This document shows positions 18,396-27,123 of a stretch of 64,000 nt of DNA, in pieces. The stretch comes from Ferrimonas futtsuensis DSM 18154 (GTDB taxonomy: Bacteria; Pseudomonadota; Gammaproteobacteria; Enterobacterales; Shewanellaceae): positions 310,001 through 374,000 of the forward strand of contig NZ_AUGL01000002.1 in the NCBI RefSeq assembly GCF_000422645.1. The letters run 5' to 3'. Under the pieces are notes generated by a model that had not been told where the DNA came from, made no database searches, and saw only the letters and a list, made by a program, of their open reading frames with translations. Each line of letters opens with the position of its first letter. The first letter of the stretch is position 1. Both the position numbers and the translations under genes were made by a program.

Positions 18396-18626
18396 ATGCA
18401 ACTCAGGGATTTGAACGAAGAAACCATCGTCCTTTTCGCCGCCATGAGCGGAGACGTCACCCTGGGGTTCAGTACCCAGGATTTTCTGGAGCGGTGCCGC
18501 GAAGAGTTGGGTTACCAACCCTCTCTCGAGGAGGCAAACCGGATCCTCAGTCGTTACTTCGAGACTCCCAGTACAGGCCCGGACAGTGAAAATCACGGTT
18601 GGTGGGTCAACCCAAGAACCGCTTGA
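18396..18626 (+). CDS. Small hypothetical protein, 76 residues
   Basis: Not recognised. The start at ATG 18396 is supported by AAGGAG (18381-18386) nine bases upstream. The product is acidic and soluble, with a likely helical first half (LRDLNEETIVLFAAMSG, then FSTQDFLERCREELGY) and no signal peptide or membrane segment. A good ribosome site and normal codon use argue that it is real. It is isolated, between the copper operon and the glnK promoter region. Confidence 0.6.
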   Translation: MQLRDLNEETIVLFAAMSGDVTLGFSTQDFLERCREELGYQPSLEEANRILSRYFETPSTGPDSENHGWWVNPRTA

Positions 18627-19045
18627 GGCCATCGTCCGGCGTCAGACCACAACACCAAGCGGCCCCCCGAGGCTGCTGTCGTCCTCTATCATGCGGTAAC
18701 CGGAACGCTTGTGACAGTGGACTCTTCCCCTCAATGATTCAGTGCTCTGCGCCAAGATGGCATGGAGGCCGGTCTGCCTGAGCGTTTGTGCCCTTTCCCT
18801 TGTCACACTATTGACCCAGCCTGGTGACGGCGCACCTCTTTGGCGCAATCGATGCGGCGGCTGCACAGGCGTTGTGCGTCTTTCTGGGCCAAATGGGTGC
18901 GAGCATTGTCTAAGTTACTGAAATGTAAATGGTGTTGCTGTTGGCGCTGAAATTGCACCCCTTGCTGTTGCCCCTGTCCGCAAGGAGTCCTTCGAACGTC
19001 ACCGGACAGGAGGTTTGGCGTTGAATCAACACTAAGGGGGGAGTT
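18627..19045 (+). promoter_or_regulatory. glnK upstream control region with NtrC-like sites
   Basis: This 419-base gap has no convincing ORF. It carries two sites resembling the NtrC box TGCACCA-N3-TGGTGCA: 18831-18847 (read on the minus strand, TGCGCCAAAGAGGTGCG) and 18885-18901 (TGGGCCAAATGGGTGCG), 54 bases apart. They lie about 128 and 74 bases before the predicted start of transcription from the sigma-54 promoter at 18941-18957, a normal enhancer distance. The first 200 bases of the gap show nothing notable. Confidence 0.6.
18941..18957 (+). promoter_or_regulatory. Sigma-54 (-24/-12) promoter of glnK-amtB
   Basis: TTGGCGCTGAAATTGCA has the GG (18943-18944) and GC (18955-18956) dinucleotides separated by exactly ten bases, and the flanking TGGC and TTGCA match the RpoN consensus except for one A-to-G change. 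Transcription would begin near 18967, about 80 bases before glnK. Confidence 0.8.
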
Positions 19046-19384
19046 GTGAAGCTTGTAACCGCCATCGTTAAGCCATTTAAGGCCGACGAAATCCGACAGG
19101 CATTGTCGGATGTCGGGGTACAAGGAATGACCGTGACCGAAGTCGTCGGCTTTGGTCGTCAGAAGGGACACACAGAACTTTATCGTGGTGCAGAGTATGT
19201 CGTCGACTTCCTGCCCAAGGTGAAGCTGGATATCGCCATACCGACCGAGCTGGAAGATCGGGTCATCGACACCATCATCTCTGTTGCCAGAACCGGAAAA
19301 ATTGGGGACGGAAAGATCTTCGTTAGAAACCTCGAACGAGTGGTACGCATACGCACCTGTGAAGAGGGCACTGAGGCAATATAG
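19046..19384 (+). CDS. glnK: Nitrogen regulatory PII protein GlnK
   Basis: A 112-residue PII signal protein, full length. It has the T-loop with Tyr51 (YRGAEYVVDF), the uridylylation site, and the C-terminal GKIGDGKIFV signature. The start is GTG 19046 preceded by a purine-rich ribosome site. GlnK binds ATP/ADP and 2-oxoglutarate and plugs AmtB when nitrogen is plentiful. The ammonium channel gene begins at the next base, and the sigma-54 promoter upstream fits nitrogen-limitation control. Confidence 0.97.
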   Translation: MKLVTAIVKPFKADEIRQALSDVGVQGMTVTEVVGFGRQKGHTELYRGAEYVVDFLPKVKLDIAIPTELEDRVIDTIISVARTGKIGDGKIFVRNLERVVRIRTCEEGTEAI

Positions 19385-20671
19385 ATGAATAAGATACTGA
19401 CTTTATTAGCACTGATGCTGTGCTCCTTTGGGGTGTCCGCGCAACAGATGAGTGGCGCCAACACCGCCTGGATCCTGACCTCATCCGCACTGGTGCTGCT
19501 GATGACCCTGCCGGGCCTGGCACTGTTCTACGGTGGCCTGGTGCGCAGTAAGAACGTGCTCTCCATCCTGATGCAGTGCTTCTCCATTGCCGCCATCGCC
19601 TCGGTGCTGTGGCTGGTGGTGGGCTACTCCATCGCCTTCGATGAGGGCAACGGTTTCATCGGTGGGCTGAGCAAGGTGATGCTGGCGGGCGTCAGCAAGG
19701 CGTCGCTGTCCGGGGAGATACCCGAGGTGCTCTTCATGCTGTTTCAGATGACCTTTGCCGTGATTACCCCGGCATTGATCATCGGTGGTTTCGCCGAACG
19801 GATGAAATTCTCGGCGGTGCTTCTGTTCAGCGCCCTGTGGTTGCTGGCGGTGTACGCGCCCATTACCCACTGGGTGTGGGGCGGCGGCTGGCTTGCCGAG
19901 ATGGGGCTGTATGATTTTGCCGGCGGTACCGTGGTGCACATCACCGCCGGCGTAGCGGCTTTGGTGGCGGCCCTGGTGTTGGGGCCAAGAAAGGGCTATC
20001 TGCACACCGCCATTTTGCCTCACAACATGACCATGACGGTGACCGGAGCTGGCCTGCTCTGGGTGGGTTGGTTCGGGTTCAATGGTGGCAGTGCCCTGGG
20101 AGCCAATGGGGATGCCGCCATGGCGATCCTGGTGACTCACATCTCCGCCTCCATGGGGGCCATGACCTGGGCGGCCATCGAGTGGAAGAAGTTTGGTAAG
20201 CCCAGCGCCCTGGGGGTGGTCACCGGCATGGTGGCGGGACTGGGGTCCATCACCCCGGCCTCGGGTTTTGTCGGCCCGGGTGGCGCCCTGGTTATCGGCT
20301 TGGCTGGGGGGGTTATCTGTTTCCACGCCACGGTTTACATCAAGCAGAAGCTGAAGATCGATGACTCCCTGGATGTGTTTCCCGTTCACGGCGTGGGCGG
20401 CATCCTGGGAACCCTGCTGGCCGGAGTGTTCAGTTCTCCCGAACTGGGGGTGTTCAGCGGTTACGGTTTTGCCGAGGGCATCACCACCATGTCGGGTCAG
20501 CTGTGGGTACAGTTTGTCGGTGTGATCGCCACCTTTGGCTATACCGCCGTGGTCAGCTATCTGCTGCTGAAGTTGGTCGCGATCCTGGTGAAGGGGCTGA
20601 GAGTCGGTGAGGAGCAGGAGGTCGCCGGCCTGGATATCCATGAGCATGAGGAAACGGGCTACAACCTGTGA
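19385..20671 (+). CDS. amtB: Ammonium transporter AmtB
   Basis: A 428-residue Amt-family channel with an N-terminal signal peptide (cut near VSA, residue 19) and eleven predicted membrane helices. The conserved Asp177 and the twin pore histidines His185 and His335 are present at the same spacing as D160, H168 and H318 of E. coli AmtB. It passes ammonia/ammonium across the inner membrane and is regulated by the GlnK encoded directly upstream. A bidirectional terminator separates it from asnS. Confidence 0.97.
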   Translation: MNKILTLLALMLCSFGVSAQQMSGANTAWILTSSALVLLMTLPGLALFYGGLVRSKNVLSILMQCFSIAAIASVLWLVVGYSIAFDEGNGFIGGLSKVMLAGVSKASLSGEIPEVLFMLFQMTFAVITPALIIGGFAERMKFSAVLLFSALWLLAVYAPITHWVWGGGWLAEMGLYDFAGGTVVHITAGVAALVAALVLGPRKGYLHTAILPHNMTMTVTGAGLLWVGWFGFNGGSALGANGDAAMAILVTHISASMGAMTWAAIEWKKFGKPSALGVVTGMVAGLGSITPASGFVGPGGALVIGLAGGVICFHATVYIKQKLKIDDSLDVFPVHGVGGILGTLLAGVFSSPELGVFSGYGFAEGITTMSGQLWVQFVGVIATFGYTAVVSYLLLKLVAILVKGLRVGEEQEVAGLDIHEHEETGYNL

Positions 20672-20693
20672 CGCCAAGATTGCAGCAGACACA

Positions 20694-20721
20694 AAAAAAC
20701 CAGCCGCAAGGCTGGTTTTTG
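20694..20721. terminator. Bidirectional terminator between amtB and asnS
   Basis: A hairpin aaccagcc / ggctggtt is flanked by an A-run on the left and a T-run on the right, so it can end both convergent transcripts. Confidence 0.85.
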
Positions 20722-20738
20722 TCGTTCCAGGGCAGGCC

Positions 20739-22139
20739 TTAGAAGTTGGCGCTGCGCGGGGCGCGAGGGAAGGGGATCACGTCACGGATGTTGGACACAC
20801 CGGTTACGTAGCTCACCAGTCGCTCGAAGCCCAGGCCGAAACCGGCGTGAGGCACGGTGCCGTAGCGACGCAGGTCGCGGTACCAGTACATCTCATCCTT
20901 GGGCAGGCCCATCTCGTCCATGCGCTTGTCCAGCATATCCAGACGCTCTTCACGCTGGGAACCACCGATGATTTCACCGATGCCTGGGGCCAGAACGTCC
21001 ATGGCGGCAACGGTCTTGCCGTCGTCGTTCATGCGCATGTAGAAAGCCTTGATGTCCTTCGGATAGTTCTTCACAACCACAGGGGCCTTGAAGTGCTCTT
21101 CCGCCAGGAAGCGCTCGTGCTCGGAGGCCAGGTCGATGCCCCACTCAACGGGGAACTCGAAGCTCTTGCCACAGTTTTTCAGGATCTCGACGGCGTCGGT
21201 GTAATCCACCTGGGCGAAGTCGGCCTTGACGAAGCTCTCCAGGCGAGTGATCACCTCTTTGTTGACCCGCTGCTCGAAGAACTTCAGATCATCCATGCGC
21301 TCGGCCAGCACCGCATCGAAGCAGTACTTCAGCATGTCTTCCGCCAGAGAAGCCACATCGTCCAATTCGGCGAAGGCCACCTCAGGCTCCACCATCCAGA
21401 ACTCGGCCAGGTGGCGGCTGGTGTTGGAGTTTTCGGCACGGAAGGTCGGGCCGAAGGTGTACACCTTGGACATGGCACAGGCGTAGGTTTCGGCGTTGAG
21501 CTGGCCGGATACGGTCAGGAAGGTCTCCTTGCCGAAGAAATCCTGGTCGTAGTCGACCTCGCCCTTATCGGTGCGAGGCAGGTTGTTCATGTCCAGGGTG
21601 GAAACCCGGAACATCTCACCGGCGCCTTCACAGTCGGAGGCGGTCAGTACTGGGGTCGCGGCCCAGATAAAGCCGCGCTCGTGGTAGAAGCGGTGAATGG
21701 CCTGAGACAGGCAGTTACGCACACGCATGACCGCGCCAATCAGGTTGGTGCGGGGACGCAGGTGAGCCACTTCGCGCAGGTACTCGATGGAGTGGCGCTT
21801 GGCGGCCATGGGGTAGGTGTCTGGATCTTCGACCAGGCCCACCACCTCAACGGCGGTGACCGCCATCTCGAACTGCTGGCCCTTTCCGGGGGATTCCACC
21901 ACTTCACCGGTCATCTTCACGGAGCAACCGGCGGTCAGGCGCAGCACATCTTCCTGGTAATTATTCAGATTACTGGGTACTACGCCCTGAATAGGATCAA
22001 AACAGGAGCCGTCGTACACGGCCAGGAAGGAAATACCGGCTTTGGAGTCACGGCGGGTACGAACCCAACCCTGTACCGTCACTTCGCTGCCTACTGCGTA
22101 AACGCCCTTCAGGACGTCAGCGATAGTTGCCACACTCAT
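20739..22139 (-). CDS. asnS: Asparaginyl-tRNA synthetase
   Basis: A 466-residue class IIb synthetase, the usual length. ATG 22139 gives the standard opening [12 protein letters not shown]; an in-frame extension to 22172 is not conserved. An N-terminal OB-fold anticodon-binding domain ([16 protein letters not shown]) is followed by the class II catalytic domain with [17 protein letters not shown] (motif 2) and [10 protein letters not shown] (motif 3). It charges tRNA-Asn with asparagine. It is a single gene facing the amtB terminator. Confidence 0.97.
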   Translation of the reverse strand: MSVATIADVLKGVYAVGSEVTVQGWVRTRRDSKAGISFLAVYDGSCFDPIQGVVPSNLNNYQEDVLRLTAGCSVKMTGEVVESPGKGQQFEMAVTAVEVVGLVEDPDTYPMAAKRHSIEYLREVAHLRPRTNLIGAVMRVRNCLSQAIHRFYHERGFIWAATPVLTASDCEGAGEMFRVSTLDMNNLPRTDKGEVDYDQDFFGKETFLTVSGQLNAETYACAMSKVYTFGPTFRAENSNTSRHLAEFWMVEPEVAFAELDDVASLAEDMLKYCFDAVLAERMDDLKFFEQRVNKEVITRLESFVKADFAQVDYTDAVEILKNCGKSFEFPVEWGIDLASEHERFLAEEHFKAPVVVKNYPKDIKAFYMRMNDDGKTVAAMDVLAPGIGEIIGGSQREERLDMLDKRMDEMGLPKDEMYWYRDLRRYGTVPHAGFGLGFERLVSYVTGVSNIRDVIPFPRAPRSANF

Positions 22140-22373
22140 TCTCGGTTGTCTCTCCAGCGAGATTAAAATCAAAACGTTGTCAGTAAACCACAGGCTGCGG
22201 TTTGACTAGGGCAGCTAACCACACTCTGCGGTCAGCTGCAAACCGTTAATCTTACCTTGCTGACCCTGATTCTCAAGACAATTTGAGGCAATTCGGTGGG
22301 GAGAGTTGGGTCGGTTGATTTTTCTGGACCGTCATTGCGCAATTCTTCGCCTATATCGGTGCCGGCAATGGGC

Positions 22374-22970
22374 CTAGAGTGGTGCGCGAGGGTAGCCCAG
22401 ATGGCGGACCAGCTGTTCAATCACCGCGGCGGTGGCTCCCCAGATCTGGTGATGCTGCCAGAACATGAAATAGACTCGGTGGTCGGCGCCGCGACGCTTC
22501 AGATCCACGGCACGGCGGTTGGCGGGTTCGCACAGATGAGCCAGGGGCACCAAGAAGCACTCACTGACTTCAGCCTGACTCAGGACCGGGGCGAAATCAC
22601 CCTCGAAGAACGCCAGTTGCGGCAGCATGCGGAAGCGGGAGATGGTATGAAACTCCGGCAGTTCACCGACCCGGGTGAGCCGGTCCGGCTCCAGCCCCAC
22701 CTCCTCCCAGGCCTCCCGGGTGGCGGCATGCCAGGCCGAGGTGTCGGTGTCGTCCACCTTGCCGCCGGGAAAGCTCACCTGGTTGGCATGGTGGCGAAGA
22801 TGACTGGCGCGCCGGGTCAGCAGCAGTTGCAGTTCACCCTGGCGTTCGGTCAGGGCAAGCAGGACCGAGGCCGGCTTGAACATAGGGGCCAGGGGGTGCG
22901 CCGCAATGGGGTCTTCCACCCCGGAGATGGGGCTTAGGGCGAACTGGGCGAGAAACTGCTGGCGATTCAA
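22374..22970 (-). CDS. nudL: CoA pyrophosphatase, Nudix hydrolase NudL
   Basis: A Nudix protein with the CoA-pyrophosphatase signature LLLTRRASHLRHHANQVSFP before the Nudix box, and GGKVDDTD...REAWEEVG, where the first Glu of the box is Asp as in E. coli NudL. It cleaves CoA and its derivatives to 4'-phosphopantetheine and 3',5'-ADP. No ATG lies near the conserved N-terminus; TTG 22970, with GGAGG about ten bases upstream, gives 198 residues, close to the usual length. The frame stays open to 23087, but that part lies in a mobile repeat and is not conserved. In E. coli nudL directly follows pabB; here a MITE-like element separates them. Confidence 0.88.
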   Translation of the reverse strand: MNRQQFLAQFALSPISGVEDPIAAHPLAPMFKPASVLLALTERQGELQLLLTRRASHLRHHANQVSFPGGKVDDTDTSAWHAATREAWEEVGLEPDRLTRVGELPEFHTISRFRMLPQLAFFEGDFAPVLSQAEVSECFLVPLAHLCEPANRRAVDLKRRGADHRVYFMFWQHHQIWGATAAVIEQLVRHLGYPRAPL

Positions 22971-22991
22971 CTTGAGACCATCCTCCGGTGT

Positions 22992-23239
22992 TATGGCGTG
23001 TTGACCTTTGCTGAATATTTTTGCGCTGCACTTCAGCCGCCAAGGCATCAATGCGTTAGCTCTGTAGTCCAAATGAATTGGTACCATTTTTTAGCAAAGC
23101 GCCCTACGGGGCCGGACTGACAACGACTACTCGTCGTCATTCGATTTTGACGTAGAGCAACTATGCCTACAATTGAACTCCTTGATTAGTCGTCGTCATC
23201 CTCGGCCAAACTCTAAACACCAAAGATAAACACGCCCTA
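22992..23239. mobile_element. MITE-like element, copy A
   Basis: A 248-base non-coding element bounded by imperfect terminal inverted repeats: TATGGCGTGTTGACC on the left and AAACACGCCCTA on the right, each ending in TA. It shares its ends and several internal blocks (cggggccgg, ctgacaac, tcctcggccaaactct) with copy B at 27619-27804, in the same orientation. It has about 60 bases more than copy B, in a segment flanked by two near-identical tcgtcgtcat motifs. No transposase is encoded. It occupies most of the 319-base gap between pabB and nudL. Confidence 0.8.
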
Positions 23240-23289
23240 GATAGTCCCAAGATAACAGAGGCGGCTTCGGGGGGGAATCCGCCTTTTGG

Positions 23290-24672
23290 TTAGGTGTCGT
23301 TTGCTTGACTGAGTACTGGCAGGATGCGCGCCAGTTTATCGAAACACTCCTGATACTCCGCCTCGCCATGGGAGTCGGCAACGATGCCACCTCCGGCCCA
23401 GCAGTAGATGTGGCCAGACTTGGCCACCAGCGAGCGGATGGTAATGCTGGTGTCCATGCGTCCATGGCAGCTGATGTAGCCGATGCTGCCGCAGTAGAGG
23501 CTGCGCCGCCAGGGTTCCAGCTCTTCGATGATCTCCATGGCACGGATCTTGGGCGCGCCGGTGATGGAGCCGCCGGGAAAAGCCCCCCGCAACAGGTCGC
23601 AGGGGGTGATTCCCGCAGCCAGGGTGGAGGTTACCGTGCTCACCAGGTGGTGGACCGCAGGAAAACTCTCGATGGCAAACAGGGAGGGCACCTGAACGCT
23701 GCCCGGGGCGCTGACCCGGCCGATGTCATTGCGCAGCAGATCGACAATCATCAGGTTCTCTGCCCTGTCCTTCTCGGAGTGGGCCAGTTCCAGGGCGGAC
23801 TGATTGTCCTGGTGAGGGTCCGGGCTGCGGGGGCGGGTGCCCTTGATGGGTTTGGTCTGCACCTGGTCCCCCTCCACCAGCAGGAAACGTTCTGGTGACA
23901 CCGACAGCAGGGCCGCGTCCGGCAAACGGACAAAGGCGGAGAAGGGGGCCAGATTGTGGCTGCGCAGCACCTGGTAGGCCTGCCATTCACTGCCCTGATA
24001 CGGGGCGTGGAACCTTTGGGTCAGGTTTATCTGGTAACAGTCGCCGCTTTTCAGGTACTCCTGAACCTGATCAAACGCCTTGAGGTAGTCCCCATAGCTG
24101 GTGTCATGATGCCAGGGCCCGGTCAGGGAAAAGCCCTGTGGTGCCTGGCGACACTGGTCCACCAGCCATTGAAGGCGGGACTGCCAGGCTTGTTCATCGC
24201 CCAGAACCACCAGCTCCACCTGATCCCGCTCATGGCACAACACCAGGGCCCAGTCATAGAGGCCCACCGCCATTTCGGGCAGCTGGATGTCATCCCGGGT
24301 CTGGTCGGGCAGGCGCTCGAAGCGGCGCCCCAGATCGTAGCTGAAATGCCCCAGGGCACCGCCGCAGAAGGGCAGGTCCTGATGGCCACTCAGGCTGGGC
24401 AGACGGGCAGAGAGCTGTTGCTCCAACAGGGCGAGAGGATCCTCGTCGCTTATCTGTTCACGGCCCTGGCTGTGGATCCGGGTCCGGTCGCCCTGGGTGG
24501 TCAGGGTGGCCACAGGATCGGCGACTATGATGTCAAAGCGTGCATCGGGGTGAGGCGTGGCGGCATCGGTGGCCGAGTCCAGCAACATGGCCCAGGGCAG
24601 GTGTTGCAGCGCTGAAAACAGCGCCGTGGCGTCGCAGGCCCATTCCAGCGGGCGGCGAGTCAGGTGTGGCAT
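23290..24672 (-). CDS. pabB: Aminodeoxychorismate synthase component I
   Basis: A 460-residue chorismate-utilising enzyme. Lys277 in PIKGTRPR is the lysine typical of PabB rather than anthranilate synthase. Other hallmarks are SGDCYQINLTQRF, ENLMIVDLLRNDIGRV, FPGGSITGAPKIRAMEII and YCGSIGYI. With PabA it makes 4-amino-4-deoxychorismate for folate synthesis. It begins 56 bases after the end of apbE on the same strand, so read-through from the flavinylation operon is possible. Downstream, a mobile repeat separates it from nudL. Confidence 0.95.
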   Translation of the reverse strand: MPHLTRRPLEWACDATALFSALQHLPWAMLLDSATDAATPHPDARFDIIVADPVATLTTQGDRTRIHSQGREQISDEDPLALLEQQLSARLPSLSGHQDLPFCGGALGHFSYDLGRRFERLPDQTRDDIQLPEMAVGLYDWALVLCHERDQVELVVLGDEQAWQSRLQWLVDQCRQAPQGFSLTGPWHHDTSYGDYLKAFDQVQEYLKSGDCYQINLTQRFHAPYQGSEWQAYQVLRSHNLAPFSAFVRLPDAALLSVSPERFLLVEGDQVQTKPIKGTRPRSPDPHQDNQSALELAHSEKDRAENLMIVDLLRNDIGRVSAPGSVQVPSLFAIESFPAVHHLVSTVTSTLAAGITPCDLLRGAFPGGSITGAPKIRAMEIIEELEPWRRSLYCGSIGYISCHGRMDTSITIRSLVAKSGHIYCWAGGGIVADSHGEAEYQECFDKLARILPVLSQANDT

Positions 24673-24728
24673 AAGGTTCTTCGGTTATTGTCCTTTGCCG
24701 GGATCATACCAGTTCAGAGCGGTTGGGC

Positions 24729-25637
24729 CTATTGTGTCCGTCGTTGCACCCAGAAGGGCAGCCCCTGGGCCTCGAGAAAGATCTCCGCCTGTTCACCCTG
24801 CAACATGGCCAGGGTGGCGATCAGGCCTGCATCGGTACAGCGCTCGGCCTGGACGGTGACACTGGCCGGTGCCCGTTCGACCGGGTATCCGGTTTTGGGG
24901 TTGAGGATATGGCTGGCCCGCTTGCCATCGTTGATCAGGTAACGCTCCATGTCTCCGCTGGTGGCCACGGCGCCCTGTTTCAGTGCCAGGGTGTTCGCTG
25001 ATGTACCACCATCCGCCCGGCTGATGCCGACATGCCAGGGGGCCTGGGTGGGGGAGGCGGCGATATCGCCACCGAAATTCACCAGCAGTTCCAGTTGTGG
25101 CCAATGATGCTGAATCAGTGCCAGGGCGCGATCCACGGCAAACTCCTTTCCCAGACCGCCAAAGTCCAGGGCCATGCCCGGGGGCAGGGTGAAACTGTTG
25201 TGCCCCAGAGTCACCTTGTCCCAGCCGACCAGCGGCAGCAGGGCGGCGATCTGTTCCGGGCAGGGCAGGCGGTTGCCGCCATCGAAGAACCACACCCTGC
25301 CCAGCACGCCGCTGGTGATGTCGAACAGGCCATCGGAGAGGCGCCAGGCGGTGTCAGCCAGGGAGAGCAGTTGGTGGGTCTCCGGATCGATGGCGACCGG
25401 CTTTCCCTGACTGTGATTGATCGCATGGCAGAGTCCGTCACGGCGGTAGCGGCTGAACTTGTGCTCGATACGCAGTGCCTCGCGAGCACCGACCCCCAGC
25501 ACCTGATGAGCCAGGGCGTGATCATCGGTGCGGATCAACAGTTCGCAACGGCAGGCCATGGCCTGAAAGCAGCCCCGGTAGACGCCAGGTTCTGCGGCCG
25601 TCAGGGTGAGGGCGGTTTTCTCGGCCAGGGTGGTCAT
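24729..25637 (-). CDS. apbE: FAD:protein FMN transferase (ApbE family)
   Basis: A 302-residue ApbE-family protein. ATG 25637 is chosen because it shares a base with the stop codon of the DUF3570 gene, an arrangement typical of coupled genes; the frame extends 38 residues upstream without similarity. Conserved blocks are SRYRRDGLCHAIN, DFGGLGKEFAVDRA, LVNFGGDIAA and HILNPKTGYPV with the metal and FAD sites. ApbE attaches FMN covalently to Thr or Ser in proteins carrying a D-x-x-[ST]-G-A-[ST] motif; such a motif occurs in the DUF3570 protein encoded directly upstream. No classical signal peptide or lipobox is obvious, which is unusual for ApbE. Confidence 0.9.
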   Translation of the reverse strand: MTTLAEKTALTLTAAEPGVYRGCFQAMACRCELLIRTDDHALAHQVLGVGAREALRIEHKFSRYRRDGLCHAINHSQGKPVAIDPETHQLLSLADTAWRLSDGLFDITSGVLGRVWFFDGGNRLPCPEQIAALLPLVGWDKVTLGHNSFTLPPGMALDFGGLGKEFAVDRALALIQHHWPQLELLVNFGGDIAASPTQAPWHVGISRADGGTSANTLALKQGAVATSGDMERYLINDGKRASHILNPKTGYPVERAPASVTVQAERCTDAGLIATLAMLQGEQAEIFLEAQGLPFWVQRRTQ

Positions 25638-26920
25638 CAGAAGTGATAGCTGGTTTGCAGCATCAGGGTGTTGAGGCTGGGGTAGAGATCCAGGGGCTTT
25701 AGCTGTTCCGGCTCGGTCTTGCCAATGGATTGCGGTGCCTGATGGTACCACTGAAGCCTCAGTGCCATTCGGTGGCCATTGGGCATGCGGTAGCCATACT
25801 TCAGCCCAAGGGTATAGGTGTCTAACTCGCCCAGACGGTAATCGGCGCTGGCGTATCGGGGCGAGTCGCCCTCCATCAGGAAGGGCTGATAGAACTCGGC
25901 GGCGCTTTGGCTGTAGTAACGCAGGTTGGGTTCCAGGCTGTGGGGGCCGAATTCAAACAGCAGCCGGGCATCCAGAGTGTGAGAGTCCACCTCCCAGTCA
26001 TCACTCATGTAGCGGTAGCTGACATCCAGTATCGGGCCGAAATGGTACTTGGCCTGACCGAAGAACCCCCACTTATTGCGGCGCTGTGGCCGAGATTCGT
26101 AGAGGTAGCGCTGGGCTTCTCCCAACTCATTGACTACGGAGAGCACCTTGAGAAAATCGTTCTGATACCCCTCTACCTGGGCGTAGGTCAGGGTGCCCTG
26201 GACAATCAGCTGCCGGTTAACGACCTGGCTGATGCTGGCACGCAGGTCCCAGGTGGTCTTGGTGTCGTCACCGTCGCCTCGGGTGGCGTCAAACGCCTGC
26301 TGGAACGCTTCTTCGCTGGGGAAGTTGTTGCGTATGGCCATGGTGCTCATGGGAACCGGCACGCCCCCTTCCGGTTCTACGGTGTCGTAGAAGAGCGCCC
26401 CCCCCACGGCCAGCTGAGTGTTTTTCTGGTTCAGGTCCCGGGTGAGGCCGCCATTGATGCCCAGAGACAGGTAGTCATACTCCTTGGACAGGTGCAGCCC
26501 GGCGCTGTAGCCCATGGCCCGGTTCAGTGGGCTGGTCCATTGCAGGTTTAGCTGGGCCCGGGTGTCTTTAAAGGTGTCGTCCAGCGGAGTGTCCCCCGGG
26601 ACAACCTGGTACTCCCCCTTGCCTGAGGGGCGGGTGAAGGTCTGGGGCGTATTTTGAGGGGCGGCGCCATTGGGGGAGGCGCCGGTAAGCACATCCAGGG
26701 TGCCGGTCAGCACCAGGATCTGGTCATCGGCGTTGGTGCGGGTTGCCTGCAGTACCCCTTCATAGGCGTCGACTCTGTCATCCCCTTCGCTGTAATAGAG
26801 GAAGGCGGCATCGAAGTTCCACTCGGGCTCAAACAGGGGTTCCTGCGCGTGCACCTGGGTCAACGGCAGGGTGGCGGCGGCCAGGGCGGCGGTAATGTTG
26901 CTGACAGGCTTCAGTTGCAC
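25637..26920 (-). CDS. DUF3570 outer-membrane beta-barrel protein, candidate flavinylation target
   Basis: A 427-residue protein of the DUF3570 family. GTG 26920 is chosen because GGAGGG ends five bases upstream; GTG 26926 would overlap that site. A signal peptide ends near VHA, and the mature protein is a run of amphipathic strands with alternating aromatic residues ending in a C-terminal Phe, the mark of an outer-membrane barrel. Residues 76-82 read D-V-L-T-G-A-S, which fits the ApbE acceptor motif. The gene lies in a four-gene operon with TlpA, DUF4266 and ApbE; it overlaps DUF4266 by ten bases and touches apbE. The function of the family is unknown. Confidence 0.85.
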   Translation of the reverse strand: MQLKPVSNITAALAAATLPLTQVHAQEPLFEPEWNFDAAFLYYSEGDDRVDAYEGVLQATRTNADDQILVLTGTLDVLTGASPNGAAPQNTPQTFTRPSGKGEYQVVPGDTPLDDTFKDTRAQLNLQWTSPLNRAMGYSAGLHLSKEYDYLSLGINGGLTRDLNQKNTQLAVGGALFYDTVEPEGGVPVPMSTMAIRNNFPSEEAFQQAFDATRGDGDDTKTTWDLRASISQVVNRQLIVQGTLTYAQVEGYQNDFLKVLSVVNELGEAQRYLYESRPQRRNKWGFFGQAKYHFGPILDVSYRYMSDDWEVDSHTLDARLLFEFGPHSLEPNLRYYSQSAAEFYQPFLMEGDSPRYASADYRLGELDTYTLGLKYGYRMPNGHRMALRLQWYHQAPQSIGKTEPEQLKPLDLYPSLNTLMLQTSYHF

Positions 26921-27123
26921 CCGCACCCTCCGCCAGCACTGCCACGGCCGCCGTTGGTGGCCTCCTTGCTGAAATAGACATGGTCGTCGAAGGATTTGTC
27001 CAGGGCGTCCGCCTCCAGAGCCATGGCCGGATGGGCAAGCAGGTCACGCTCCCAGGGTTTGACTCCCATGGAGCTGCACCCGGACAGTGCGACCAGCAGC
27101 GCGAGGGTCAAGAGCCGTCTCAT
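26911..27123 (-). CDS. DUF4266 small lipoprotein
   Basis: A 70-residue protein with a lipoprotein signal (LSGC, Cys16), the VKPWERDLLAHPAM block typical of DUF4266, and a glycine-rich tail ending in GGGCGCN with two cysteines. It overlaps the TlpA gene upstream by four bases and the DUF3570 gene downstream by ten, so the three are translated together. The constant pairing with DUF3570 and ApbE suggests it is a structural or redox part of the same envelope complex. The terminal Cys pair could be a substrate of the TlpA-like reductase. Confidence 0.85.
   Translation of the reverse strand: MRRLLTLALLVALSGCSSMGVKPWERDLLAHPAMALEADALDKSFDDHVYFSKEATNGGRGSAGGGCGCN

Noticed and set aside
20607-22166. 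519-codon plus-strand frame opposite asnS
   Set aside because: Antisense to a conserved synthetase gene; it has no ribosome site, and its composition is that of a shadow frame.
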